Positions 33,501 through 46,371 of a stretch of DNA of 64,000 nucleotides are shown piece by piece. A program made the position numbers and the translations under genes. Each line of letters opens with the position of its first letter. The first letter of the stretch is position 1. The notes beneath the pieces were generated by a model. That model searched no databases, was not told where the DNA came from, and saw only the letters and a list, made by a program, of their open reading frames with translations. The DNA is from Planoprotostelium fungivorum (Eukaryota > Evosea > Variosea > Cavosteliida > Cavosteliaceae): contig MDYQ01000049.1 of assembly GCA_003024175.1 (NCBI GenBank), forward strand, positions 62,001 to 126,000, written 5' to 3'.

Positions 33501-36385
33501 CCAACGGTGAAGGGATTGACATCGTTGAAGACTGTGGATGTGGTACGTACGATATTGACGCGAATAATTCACTGAGATGAAATCAGTCGGGAAATCGATT
33601 GATTGGCACCATCACCGAATACTGCAGCATCAAATCTCTGGTCACATTCATGTGACGTATTCGATTCATCCCTCACGACTGACGATCTGTAGCGTCAGCA
33701 ACAATTTACTGGGTGGTAGCATCTGTGCTTTCTCTGGAGACGTGACTGATCTGAGGCTTGATCACAACAGTTTCACCGGAGACACATCTTCCTTCTCTCT
33801 CACTACGTCCCTTCAATATCTAGACGTCTCAACGAATCAACTCTCTCAGCCGGTGGATACGATGCATGATCGTGATGATATTGATCGATCGCAGTTGCCG
33901 AGTCTGAATCGATTGGTCAAATTGCAGTACATCAACGTCAGCAGAAATATGCTCGACGGAGCCGTACCTGATCTGACCGGTCTCGAAGCATTATCGTCGA
34001 TCGATCTGAGTCATAATCGATTGAACGGAACAGTACCAGTGATATCTGACAGTATGAATTTATTAAGGTGATCCGTATATCTTATTCTCGCTGGGCTACT
34101 GTACAATCTTCTGAACACATTGAACAGATCGTTCGACATCAGTCACAATGAGTTCAAATGGGCTGACAGCTTCAATCTCCCATCGAACGTCAGCTCTTGT
34201 GACATGACAGGCATGACGTTCGAGTGCCCCATCAGCTCCTCAGCCAGAGTCGATTGTAATGCCATTTGTACGTCGAGTGAAATGGGATCAGTCAACATCA
34301 GTGTAAGAGTGATGGGCAACATCACTGATTTCAATCAAACCACGTAAGTCATCGACGGATACATCCGAGAGCTTACGTCATGCGTAGTTTCATCGATGTA
34401 GTTTCGTCGGCACTGAACGTCAATGCCGATCGGTTTATCGTGAATGGACTCAGATCAGGCTCAGTCATCGTCGATTTGACCATCCTTCCACCCAATTCCA
34501 CGTGAGATATCCACCAGTAGTATCTCGATTCGAAGCTGAATCCATGCAGTTCTGGTGAAGGATCAGCCGACACCGTCATCGATCAGATGCAGTCTCCCGC
34601 CTTCGCATCGTCACTGTCATCATCCAACTACACTCTCCTGTCCATCGCATCGTTTATCCCCAGCCCAACTTATTCGTCATCCATCTCTCTACCACCGACT
34701 GTAACTGATGGCTCGGTCAATCAGTCACCGAATAGTGGAAGCAACAATAGTGGTACGATCATCGGCGTCGTCGTAGCCGTTTTCATCGTGCTCATCGTGG
34801 TCGCCGTTATTTTGGCCGTCTTCGTGTGGAAGAGAAGAGAGAGATCTCTGCAGAAGAGATCACAGATGATGATGGTGGACATGTCAACCATCAATATGAA
34901 CGCCGTGAATCAGAGCGTCGTACCGTACAAGGTGAGAAGACGATGATGAGAGATGATCATGATGGTGACGATCGTAATGAATGATAACTGATGAAGATCA
35001 CAGGAATTAGAGAACATGCAGATGGTGAGTCGTTGATCTCACCGTATTTCGTATGTGTTCGTAGACTGACTTCATGTACAGATCGGGTCTGGAGCGTAAG
35101 TCTTCCCTTTGGACGATCTGTCACGTCGTTTATTTGTCACTGAATCTCACAGATTCGGTATCGTCTTCTCAGCTCAGTGGCGAGGCATCAAAGTTGCCGT
35201 CAAGCAAGTGAAGGCAGAGTACGTGGACGAGAAGCAAGTGAAAGAGTTCTTACATGAAGTGGCTGTGATGCAGAACTTGCGACCACATCCACACGTCGTG
35301 CTGTTCATGGGCATCACAGTGCCACCGTCCCCTCTCTCGATTATCACGTAAGATTTACCTGATTCATTTCGTAAAGAAGCTTACGATGGACAGCGAGTAC
35401 TGTGGAGGAGGTAGTCTTCTAAGGTGAAGTGATTATTTTAGATGGGATTTAACAAAGAGACAGTTATCTGAGAAGGAACGAAAGCAGTGTGACAAACGAA
35501 CAGAAGATGTCCTTCATCATGCAAATCGGTGAGTCCGTCTCTTCATCTGAGATTGACCACGAGACAGCACAAGGAATGCTGCACTTGCACATGGAAAAGA
35601 TCATCCACAGAGATCTCGCCGTGCGTAACGTGAGTTTTCCCCTTTGATCATCGCCTGACACCAACAGATCCTACTGACGAGCCATCTCGATGCAAAGGTG
35701 GCGGATTTTGGAATGTCCAGACAGCAAGTGGACGATGTGCAGACAACGTCGACAGACATCGGTCCGGTGAGTCACGTTGTGCTCTTCGAATCACTTCCTC
35801 CGTATCATGATCTTCTGACGGTGTGAAAAGGTTAGATGGATGGCACCGGAGGCCATGAGAGATAGGAAGTACTCCAACAAAACGGATGGTGAGTTACCAT
35901 TCATATTCGAGTCGACTTTGGTCAAAGTTCTGACTCGCTGAACAGTCTATTCTTTCGGTGTTCTCGTGTGGGAGATTGTGACTAACAAGGAGCCGTACGA
36001 AGACATGGACACCATGCAGGTTGCCATCAACGTGATGAACCACAATCTGAGACCAGTCATACCCGATGCGACAGATCCTCTTCTAATTCGGCTCATGCAA
36101 GGTGAAACCCTTCCTGATCACGGGACGTCCCATCGGTCATCGCTCCATGATGCGGCTCTGACACGAAGAACAGGATGCTGGAGGGAGCAGCCATCTGAGA
36201 GACCCAACTTTGTCAACATCTGCAAACTCCTCGGCTTAGAGACGCCAGAAGAGAAAGGTTTAGACAATATCTTCTTCGAAGACAGAGTGGCGTCAGATAA
36301 GGATGAAGAGGAGGGTAACTACAAGCCCATCCAATTGGGTGGAGAGGAACATTTCTCGGTGGACCGTAATTACAGCACGCTGTAA
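30542..36385 (+). CDS. LRR receptor-like tyrosine-kinase-like (TKL) kinase B
   Basis: The ATG at 30542 opens a signal peptide (MSRILGALLLLLSCSFCRGA). An LRRNT-like cap follows (ETRTILMDLYKATVGKG, WQNSLNWGSKRSPCTWWGIQ), then roughly twenty plant-type LRRs over many short exons (LTYLDLSYNTFDGGLVVPDL, LYLSLDDNQIAGPIFSVKNL, LNLAFNQFEGNFPSTLNQSE and others). The juxtamembrane CDMTGMTFECPISSSARVDC comes next, then one helix (GTIIGVVVAVFIVLIVVAVI) and a kinase: GAFGIVFSAQWRGIKVAVKQ, IIHRDLAVRN, ADFGMSRQ, VRWMAPEAM, CWREQPSERPNF. All catalytic residues are present. The tail ends FSVDRNYSTL. Family knowledge: extracellular LRR sensing with a cytosolic TKL kinase; the ligand is unknown. Confidence 0.88.
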
Positions 36386-36502
36386 GACCTCTTGTAAGAT
36401 TAGGCGATGATAAATTTGATGAATAGCGAAAAGCTACACACAAGGCCCCGATGATGAGCACAATGATGATCAGATGCACGAACAAATGAGTGATCGGCGC
36501 TG

Positions 36503-37535
36503 TCAATTCATGACTCGTACATCACTCTTTCTATTCATCTCTTCTATTCCCCTGTTGTTCCGTTCCTCTGTCCAAAAGATCCCGCAGCACCTACATCCTC
36601 CATCAGCTCCATTTCCATCATCATCATCTACCTCCTCTTTCGTCCTCTCTATCGGATAGAAGTAATCCAACTGGTCTCCCTCGTACCTCCACTTGTCTTT
36701 CCCAATCGGACAGACGTCGCGGATCAACAGACGAGTTCTCATGTCTCTCCACCTCTCCATCTGAGCCTTCTCGGTGAGTCGACCGATCTCTTTGCAGTCT
36801 TCCGGCGTGAATAGATTCTCAGGTAAGATGGGGTCTTCCAGGAGGAACGTGATGGTTGGGAAAAAAACGACGGCACGATAGACGAACCAGACTCCGTAAT
36901 GGGGATGGATGGACCAGAAGGTCTCTTTATCGTAATAAGCCGTGCCTGAAAGACGTCATCGTTGGAAATGAGACGGTTGGGATCGATGTGGATGATATAG
37001 AATGAATGGACGCACCTGACACGTGACCTGCGGTTTGGATGTGAACGAATTTGCCTGAGGAAGGTGTGTCGAAGTCGAATCGAACTTCGGGGTTGAGAGA
37101 GCTGAATCTCTTCTGAGATGTAACTCCCGCGACGGCCTCTCTGCAAAAATGTTCGACTGGATCTTTGATCATCCCAACCTGTGGGCTGTCAACGACAGAG
37201 AGAGGTGATACAGAGAAGATGTAGCGGGGGTGAGATTGATGTTATGGTGTTGAAGGGTCGATGTCTCACACGCTGGAGATAGCTGACAAAATGTGGCCAA
37301 GAACTTTTGGTGTTACCGATCAGAAATCCAAGACAATCCACAGATGAGCCATTAAATCGATGTCTATCTCTGACCAATTCGTTATAGGCAGATACCTATC
37401 TCTTCCATCAGTATGAACAACTTCTCATCTTCTTCTCACTCTGAATGGATTACATATGTCGAATCCCTCTTCACTCATCGCCTCCCTGAACGATGCAACA
37501 AGGTCTTTCTGTTCGGAACATCCTTCTCGGCTCAT
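36503..37535 (-). CDS. MMACHC: MMACHC-like cobalamin trafficking/processing protein (CblC)
   Basis: Four exons (37440-37535, 37270-37395, 37016-37178, 36503-36945) give 275 aa, close to human MMACHC (282). Matching landmarks are EEGFDICNPFRVSAYNELVR, CLGFLIGNTKSSWPHFVSYL, VGMIKDPVEHFCREAV and FVHIQTAGHVSGTAYYDKET (the cobalamin-binding HxxxxAHVAGAAYYY block), then HPHYGVWFVYRAVVFFP. The family removes upper-axial ligands from vitamin B12 using glutathione or flavin and hands cob(II)alamin onward to methionine synthase and methylmalonyl-CoA mutase. The C-terminus carries an added acidic run and a CRCC motif. The start was set by homology of the first exon to the human N-terminus. Confidence 0.88.
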
Positions 37536-37935
37536 CTTATTCTCCTCGTATTGTTATGGTGTCCATCAATCATTGGATGCCGACATCAGCCTTGAAGAAT
37601 TCCCAAAAGAGCATTGTTTATCGCGGAACTCCCTCCGGAAATATTCTCGTCAGAGCAGGTGACACTGTCCTATAGACACATAGACACCCACTTGGGGCAA
37701 AGGAGATGACGACTACGATCATAGCTCTGTCTGATGACCACCACAGTGAGTTTGTCCAACTTGTCGCAAGAGAACACGTGCGGTGATGGCGTTGTGATGA
37801 GATCTCATGTATCCATAGTTGTTATGATTGTGATTTTGGTCGTGGTGTTGATGGGTATGTGATGTGTTGGGTGCGATGGCGTTCACGATGCAATATGTTG
37901 CTGATAGTGAAGAGATGCCATACTGTCGAGCATCT
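37536..37935. other. Intergenic region between two minus-strand genes
   Basis: This 400-bp interval separates the pyroglutamyl peptidase stop from the MMACHC start. Open frames here have no domain-like content. GATGGCGTTGTGATGAGATC-type imperfect repeats are present but weak. It presumably holds the MMACHC promoter. Confidence 0.4.
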
Positions 37936-38895
37936 TTATCTAGTGAGGTTCTTTGCAATGGTGTCGATAAGACATCTGACGAAAGCGAGCTGCTCCTCCT
38001 TCTTGATCAGTTGGAAGGATGGAACATGCAAGAAGAGGGCGTGATTGTTCTGCCTCTGTTGGCAATAATGTAGGGAATGAAAACTATGGACGTTAGTCAT
38101 TCAAACTTTGAGTGATGGGATTTAAGATGATGTCTAATGCGATGGTGTGCGATCGTGATGTGATGCCGAAGACTCACAATACAAAGTTACAGAGGAAGCG
38201 GCCGGGATCCTCTGATATCTCTACAGCATGTCCCTCTTGTTTCAATTGGGCGATCATGTCATCTAATTTGGGACTGAGTCGAGTGTTTAGAAAGTTTCGA
38301 ACAGACGGTAGATGAGAGCACCTAAGAGAGGTGGTGAGGTTCTGATTGATACTTGGATAAATCTTTGGTAATAAAGCTTGTTTGTTGGGAGACCATCCTC
38401 TCTGATCGGGGGCCCGAAATGTTGCCTCTGCCATCTCTGTCAGTCACAATGGTCCATCGATCGATGTGTCTGGTCTTCATCCGAGTGGCTCACCGTTCCA
38501 CCCAAATTTCTCTAGATTGTATTCGGGTGTCTGCGTACCAACACCCATATGGAGCCATACAGTTTGATCGGTTTCTGATTGACCTTCAGAAGACTCCGTC
38601 ACTCTTGTTTGTTCCAACTGTAGCTCGTGGAGGGTTAAGAGGGTGTCTACTGCAGCAACCTTCTGAGATTAGCCATCTCGATGGCGATGTGTGTATCACC
38701 TGTAACACAGAGACGGACTGTATCTCTATGATATCTTTCAACTGTACTTGGTCAGCCCTGGTTTGACTCGTGTGACATCACATGAAGAGGATTCGATTTC
38801 AGAAACTGTATGAGCTCTGAAGCGATCACTTCTGTTGGGTTCTTCTCAACCCCAAAGAAAGGCCCAAAGCCAGTGACGTGGAATCGTACCTTCAT
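37936..38895 (-). CDS. Pyroglutamyl-peptidase I (peptidase family C15)
   Basis: Spliced exons give about 220 aa. The N-terminus MKVRFHVTGFGPFFGVEKNP carries the family signature (TGFxPFxxxxxNP). The middle is LKDIIEIQSVSVLQ, VAAVDTLLTLHELQLEQTRV and VWLHMGVGTQTPEYNLEKFG. The active-site Cys lies in EDPGRFLCNFVFFHSLHYCQ and the catalytic His in NNHALFLHVPSF. The enzyme removes N-terminal pyroglutamate from peptides in the cytosol. The intron inside the Thr-Ser-Leu|Ser-Pro-Lys junction is 48 bp with no stop, so its retention would add 16 residues without shifting frame. The spliced form aligns better with the family. Confidence 0.87.
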
Positions 38896-39210
38896 CTTTG
38901 CTTGTGGGAGGAAATAAAATGGCAGGTCCGGCCGTGGCAGCAATATTATCCAATTGTAGTTCACCGTGTATTGAAAATCGATTTTCGTCTGGAGATAGGC
39001 ACAACAGCGCCTTTCATCAACATGACTCAATATCATAAGTTGAAGCTAGAATTCCATCATAAACAAGATATCAACAGCCTGGTCTCACGACAGCTGTGAA
39101 TCAACACGGCTTCCTCGTGTTGGCCTATAAAGATTCGTGGATAATTAAAAGAAAAAAGGTGATCTCAACGCGATCGCGTTGAATCATATTCTGTGCACCA
39201 AGAGATGTCT
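38896..39210. other. Intergenic region upstream of pyroglutamyl peptidase, downstream of kinase C
   Basis: This interval of 315 bp has no gene. It ends at the LRR kinase C stop and should hold the pyroglutamyl-peptidase promoter. AATTAAAAGAAAAAAGG at about 39144 is AT-rich. Confidence 0.4.
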
Positions 39211-42200
39211 TTATGAAGAGACACTTGTTGGATTCTCAGAGATCGGCTGGTAAGGTCCGTCTTTGTCGTCCATGGTGACCTTGTCAGTGGCTTTCTCTTC
39301 CGGCATGACTTCGTCCGCACCCTTCTCGTCAGGCACCTCTAATCCCAAATGCTTGCAGATCTGAGCAAAGTTGGGTCTCTCTGCCGGGTTCTCGTTCCAG
39401 CAAGCTGTTCCATCCGTAAGATACGAAATGGATGACGAAAAGTTGAACACTTGTGATGATCTCACCTTGCATGAGTCTCTTGAGTAGAGGATCTGTCGCA
39501 TCTGGTATCTCTGGTCTCAGATTGTTGTTCATGACGTTGATGGCGACTGTCATCATGTCCATGTCTTCGTACGGCTCTCTGTTGGTGACGATCTCCCACA
39601 CGAGAACACCGAAAGAATAAGCTGATTGAATGAGCAAAGATTCGGAGATGGATGATGATGATAATGTTTCACCGTCGGTCTTATTCGAATAATTTCTTTC
39701 TCTCATGGCCTCTGGCGCCATCCATCTCACCTACTCTCATCAGCTCATGCACATTTGCGAAGAATGAAATAACACACCGGCCCAATATTGGTCGAGGTGG
39801 TCTGCACGTCTTCCACTTGCTGTCGTGACATTCCAAAATCGGCGACCTGATGTCGTCAATGTGATTTCACGGAGACATCGTGATTTACCTTAGCATCAAG
39901 ATGTGCCGTCAGCAGAATCTACGATGTGGCGTCAGATGATAGCACGAGTAAGAGATATCCTCACGTTTCGTACCGCTAGATCGCGATGAATGATCTTTTC
40001 CATGTGTAAGTGCAGCATTCCTTGTGCTGTCTCGTGGTCAGCGTTAAACGCAGAGAGACAGACTGACCGATCTGCATGATGAAAGACATCTTTTGTTCGT
40101 TCGTCACACTGTCGAAATTCTCCCTCAGATAGCTGAGGAGACTGCCACCTCCACAGTACTCGCTATACGGGATCAATTACATCATCACATACATCGATCT
40201 ATAACCCACGTGATGATCGAGAGAGGAGACGGTGGCACTGTGATGCCCATGAACAGCACGACGTGTGGATGTGGTCGCAAGTTCTGCATCACAGCCACTT
40301 CGTGTAAGAACTCTTTCACTTGTTGCTCGTCCACATATTCCGCTTTGACTTGCTTGACGGCAACTTTGATGCCTCTCCATTGAGCGGAGAATACGATACC
40401 AAATCTGATCTCTATCATTGACAATGAAATGTACAAGAAACTGCCCGAGAGAAGGATATTACTCACGCTCCAGATCCGATCTATGTATATGTCAGTCATT
40501 AAATGGATGAAAATGTACGGCTCACCATCTTCATGTTCTCTAGTTCCTGCGTTACTTCGTCAGTTTCGTATTGATTCATCGTCTCACCTTATACTCCACA
40601 ACGCTACGCTGGACTGCAGTCATATTCATCGTAGACATGTCTACCATCATCATCTGCGATCTCCTCTGTAGTGATCTAACTCGCTTCCTCCACAGGATGA
40701 CAGCGGTAACCACAGATGCAGTAAAGATGACTACGAAAAGGGCTACGACGATGCCGATGATCATACTGCTGTTCGATCCACTCTCTTTGGGAGAAGCTTG
40801 TATAGATGTAATAGCTACGGTAGGACTGGGTATGTATGAGCCGACTAAGAGGAGCGTGTAATCAGATTTCGCCAGTGATGATGCGAAGGTATTTGATAAC
40901 ATCTGGTTGACGAGCGTGACCGCGGATCCGTCGTACGAGCTGTCACGAAACTTAAGCGATCATTTCACGGGTCATCTCACGTGGAAGTGGGCGGATTGAT
41001 AGTCATATCGACGATAACTGACCCTGATCTGAGCCCATTGATGGTGAATCGATCGACATCGTTGTTTAAGAATGATGCAATCACGTCGATGAATCTGTGA
41101 CGATCAGATACCATTTTAGTAGATGATGGATGACTTCACTTTGTTCGATTAAAAGTGTTGATATCGCCCGCAACCTTCACACTGATGTTGGCTGATTCCA
41201 TATAACTCGATGTACATACGGCGCCACAATCGAACCTTGCAGACTCGCTGATGGGACACTCAAACATGATGTTTGTCATGTTACAATAGCTGATGTTCGA
41301 TGAAAGGGAGAATTGGTCGGCCCACGTGAAGTCATTATTACTGACATCGAGCAGTCTGTTCGGTGATCAATCTTTGGTAGCGTATGATGTCACTCCTCAC
41401 GTGAAACTGCTCGAACTAGATATCGAAGGTACGGTCCCATTGAATCGATTGTGACTCAGATCCAACGATGAAAGCCTTTGAAGATCGATCAGATCTGGTA
41501 CTTCGCCTTCAAGATCATTTCTGCTGACATTGATGTACGTCAATTTGGACAATCTGCTCATGATTGGCAACTGTAGTATATCAGCAGTGGATCGACTGAA
41601 TTGTCGTTCACCTGCCGAGTGAGCTGGTTAGATGATATGTCCAGATACTGCAGAGACGACATGAGAGAGAAGAATGAGGTGTCTCCACTGAATTGATTGT
41701 GGTCCAGACGCAACTCGGTCACATCTCCGGTGAATGTGCATATAGAACCGTTAAGTGAATTTCTACTCGCGCTGTCTATCGTCAGATACTGTAGGAATTT
41801 AATTCTCACATAAAGGTGACGAGTGACTTGATGCTACAGAACTCGCTGATGCTGCCGACCAACATGTTATCTGACTGATCAATATTCAGTTGTCCGTCAT
41901 CACAATGATGAAATACGATGCGTGCTCACCAAATCCACATTCTTCAACGATTTCATAGCATTAACGGATGATATCGTAGCGGTCAGTTGATTGTTAGAGA
42001 GGTTCAAATATTGCAGTCCCTTCATCTCCTGCAACCACGACAGATCGTTACCCACCAAATAATTATCGCTGAGGTCTAATTCCTGAATCGAATCAATCAG
42101 TCCGCCTTCAACAGCTTCAATGATCGATCCATCACTTGTAGGGAGATTAATCTCTTGAGTGAGCTGGGTAATCTGCCTCCTATCTTGGTATTCTTCAGGT

Positions 42201-44878
42201 TGAGACCAATGAGTGAAGTCAGTGCGTCCATTCCATTAGGTATGATGCCGTAGATCGGGTTATCGGATAGATCCAGAATCTGTATTCTCGTCACACTTTT
42301 CGCCCGTCGAACAGACTCACGGTCAACGTGGGAATCTTGATGAAAGGGGCTATGCATCGACCACTGATCAAGTTATTGCTGTAGATATTAGATAGAGATA
42401 CAGTGATATATGGCCCTCGCACCTCATTTTGATCACACTCAATGAGGAGAAATATATCTCGGGATAGTCTCCCGCCAGCGGAGATCCATCAAGATAATTG
42501 TATGATAGGTCGATGTAAACTAGTTTGGATGGCAAATTATCCCTGCCTTGGAATCAATCGAATCGATTGGCGATGATATCACCCCGCAGGACTGATGAAA
42601 CTATTGAAGATCGGTCCGACTAATTCGTTGTGAGAGATGTCCAACGTTTTCAAAGCTTTGAGCCATTGATCGCTTCATATCATCAGTCGAATTCGAAGAC
42701 GTCACGTACCTGAAGACCCATCCATTGGATACATCGAATGGTCCCACGGAAAATTGATTGTACGATGCATTGAATGAACTCAAAAGATTGAAAGTATTGC
42801 TCTTGAGCGTCTACAATTCGTCAGATGAATGAGATATCATCGAATCACATCGAAACTGCCGGTCAGATTGTTGTGACTGATGCTCAATATCTCCAACGGA
42901 GCTGAAGCGAATGGATACGGTAGTTCACCGCTGAATGCATTGAAATCGAGGGTGAGAGTGGACATCATGCTATTGTTAAAGAAGGGAAGGTTACCGCCTG
43001 CCACATCATCATCAGCTGCAGAGTCTCACTGAGTATGTATGTACTCAGTTGATTGTGATCGAGCTTCAATATTTGTATGTTGTTGCAATTCGCCAGCCCC
43101 CTGGGAATGTCACCCGAGAACTATCTGAAGTTAAATCCATGATGATACCGACGATCGAGTCACATTATTGAAGGAAGCATCGATGTACTTCAGCACTGTC
43201 ACATCGTCGCATTGGTCCGGTAGAATATCAAAGATATGCCCTGAAATCAAGTCATCTCAAGGAAGATATCGATATAGTGGTCGAAAATCTGAGTTCATCT
43301 CACCAGAAAACTGATTGTTATTGATAGTCCATCGCTCGAAGAGGTATATTTGGTCTTCGATTGACGGGAAAATGCCCTCAAATCGATTGTATTCAAGATA
43401 CAGAAAAGAGACAGTAGGGAGGTATGGAATGGTCCCCGATAGATTGTTGTACGAGACATCCAACTGAAAGATGTAAGTCGGTGCGTCCAAAGGGGGTAAA
43501 GAGCCGGAGAATCTGGTAGATGTCATCGAAATCTCGCTGGAATCTCTCACTCGTTGGCTGCCAGATTGACGATTTTCACTTCTTCGTGAAAGATCGATGC
43601 AGGAATGGAACCAAAGAAGAAGTTGATGCTGAGATCCAATTCCATGATCGATGTACCTTCGAGCTCGTTCGTTATTTCGCCTGAAACGATTCAGAATGAT
43701 CATAACCGGAGACGATTTCACCTGATAGTAGATTGTTGGTCAAATACGCGAATCTCAGATAAGATAGACCTCTCAAATCAAGCATCGAACCGGCGATCTG
43801 GTTCTCGTGAAGATAGAGCTGTTCCAGATAGGTGCAGTGACGCACTCCGTTCACGCCGGACAAGAGTGTATTCCACACGTATAGTACGTTCAATGCGCAG
43901 CCAGGGACAAGGTTCAAAATGCCTGTGAATTGATTCCTACTGAGATCGAGCTCTTCGAGGTTGGGACATCTTTCGACGGCAGGTATGGGACCTAAAGCCG
44001 TTATTTTCATAAATTGTCAAACGAGAGGGAGAATGACGAGATGAACATCGATCATCACCTTCATCGAGATTTGCATTGAAACTGAGACTCAGCAGCGAAC
44101 AATTCTCCGGTATGATCAAGTGCAACCGATTGAAATCCACATAGAGCCGCTTGACTTTGAAAAGCCACGGTGAGATGTCGCCGGTCAGGCCCAGAGATCT
44201 GAGCGCTAAACTCGTCAGAGAGGTCTCCGGAATGACCCTGGCCCAATCGATGGATGCAGCGGACGTGACGTAAGAGACATCCAATAGGGAGAGTATTCTC
44301 AGAGGAAGTAGCATCTCCGTCGTGACTTGAAGTCCAGGAAGGCCCCAGAGATAGAGAAATTGCATCGAAAGGGGCAAGCCGTTCAGACTGATGGCGCCCG
44401 TATAGCTCGAGAGGCAATAAGATACATCGAGGGTGTCGAGTTTCGTCATAAGACGCAGATCGGGCACGGCGAGCCCATCATCGAAGAGATTGTAACTGAG
44501 GTTGAGGTATGTCAAGGACGTGAGATTAGAGAGGGACGGTGGAAGCGTTCCTGATGGGTGATCACGATTTGTGTTATGATCGTCGGATCACCTTGGAGGT
44601 CATTGTTGAACAGATTGAGCGAAGTGATTTGAGTCGAGTCGTCATCGCATTCTATACCCGTCCAGGTGCACGGATCATCTTCGGTTCCCCAGCCATCAGA
44701 TTCGAACCATCCTGTTGTGATCAGCGTTCACCAGAGCACAGGTAATCATCATCTTCATACCATCTCCGATGGTGGAATCATAGAGTTCCATCAGAATGTC
44801 TCTTGTCTCATTTGAGATCTCGGCATCGATGGCGATGCAGCTGCAAAGGAGAAGGATTATCACGGGTGAGATGAGCAT
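39211..44878 (-). CDS. LRR receptor-like TKL kinase C (inverted paralogue of B)
   Basis: The ATG at 44878 gives MLISPVIILLLCSCIAIDAE (signal peptide) and then ISNETRDILMELYDSTIGDG, collinear with gene B. Many short exons encode plant-type LRRs (LTYLNLSYNLFDDGLAVPDL, LEELDLSRNQFTGILNLVPG, LFQLDVSYNNLSGTIPYLP). A helix SSMIIGIVVALFVVIFTASV precedes the kinase: GIVFSAQWRGIKVAVKQVKA, EYCGGGSLLSYLRENFDS, IIHRDLAVRN, ADFGMSRQQVEDVQTTSTNI, VRWMAPEAM, CWNENPAERPNF. Catalytic motifs are complete. The tail diverges from A and B, ending GPYQPISENPTSVSS without the NYSTL end. It is inverted relative to A, B and D. Confidence 0.86.
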
Positions 44879-46371
44879 GATGGTGATCTTCTCGCGGCAC
44901 AGGAGCGACTCTCGCTTTTCGAAGGTCGGAGGAAGTATGACAAGGTCCTACGGGCATCATACCTCCTTTGAAAAGATCCGCTGCCCATTCGGGAACCAGT
45001 GACAGAGGAACTGCCATCGGCCACCAATCTCATCGAATAAGAACGTCATATTGGCGGGTCTCACTTCATATCGCTGTTCGCGAGCGGGGGAGATGTCGCT
45101 GGCACAGGAATCGATCTAGAGGGCGTTCGCGTGGACCAGGGCTCCTGAGGTTAGTACAGATCATCATATTGCCAAAAGAGGCAAATCTGTGGTCTCTCAG
45201 GCCAAATAGACGCATCAGAGTTGATCATCCACAGATATAGAGGTTCATCGTCCTCACGATGTCTAAAGAGCCCCTGGCTGTCACGGTGATTTTTTCGGCT
45301 TGTCTCTAAGTCGAATTCCGGAGGAAAGGCACGGGAAGAGGATGCGAACGAAAGTCTCGTCTACTATGGTTTTAGAATATTCTATTACCTCAGCTCTACA
45401 TTTCTCTCAAGAAGAGGATGACTGAAAGATCAACTGAGAATTCGAAGATCATCCATCATCTGGCTCATTTGATTCACCTGATCTGATATATTCAAACGAT
45501 GAAAAGAGAGGACATCATACGAGGCTTTTTATTCGCTGGTCTTCTGGTTGTTGTTGACGATGAAGCTGATGCTCATCTTGTCACTGTTTCGTCGAATTTA
45601 CCGTTGCATCCGCACAGACCAAGTGACACAGGACAGCCTCGAGGATAATAGTTCACTTCAAGTGGCTGATTCGACATGATCAGCATCACAAGTAAACTTC
45701 TAGTATACGTTCAAACAAAGAAGACGTTTCTGCTTGTCAACTCGAGAATTATTTGTTCATCTTCCCTCGACTTATTCGACAACATTTCTCAACTGCTCTG
45801 TGGTTCTCCCGTGATCGTTTGGTAAGGTCCTTCTCCTATTTCATGGATGAGACCTTCGTTTCTCATCGACTTGAAAACGAGAGAAGATCATGATGCGAAC
45901 GATGAAGTGGAAGTGCAGCATATCTTGCGCTGTCATCTCGTTCAGTCAGTGTGACCAACATTAGATTGATAGGAGCACAAGTTTGGAAAATCTGCGAAGA
46001 TTATCAATGTATCGTATCATGGATGCTCTAATCTTTGACATTAACGAAATGATTTCGTGTCTGTCGTTTGTGATGTGAATGATTATATCACACTCGAACC
46101 CTGCAACAGACCTGATCGACCGCTGCTTTCGTCACATTGAGATCTATCCGAAAATAGTGAACTGAGCTTCTCATGCAACATGTGGCATCCTCCTGCTTCG
46201 AAAGTAAACTGATGATCTTAAAGAAAAAAGGGGCGTTGAATAAGAACTAATGTCTTTGTACTCGAAGAAGAAAATGCACATTGTTTGTTGAATCACGTGA
46301 CATCTACAATGGTTTTTCCAGGAAAAGGGGGTCGGATTTGTTTTCCCTCAAAACACATCACAAACATCAAC
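44879..46371. other. Gene-poor interval upstream of kinase C, with a kinase relic
   Basis: This interval of nearly 1.5 kb holds the 5' flank of LRR kinase C (-) and RAD51 (+). A short open frame at 44808-45017 (-) shows no domain. A decayed kinase fragment lies at 45806-45960 (-). TTTTTATTCGCTGGTCTTCT at about 45520 reads on the minus strand as a worn LRR-like FIVNNNQ. No intact gene. Confidence 0.4.
45806..45960 (-). pseudogene. Relic of an LRR-TKL kinase
   Basis: On the minus strand the piece reads AQDMLHFHF, matching the AQGMLHLHM of kinases A-C, and then jumps straight to GPYQTITGEP, matching the GPYQPISENP tail of kinase C. The whole catalytic core between them is gone. It is a deleted third-generation copy in the same orientation as kinase C. 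Confidence 0.55.
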
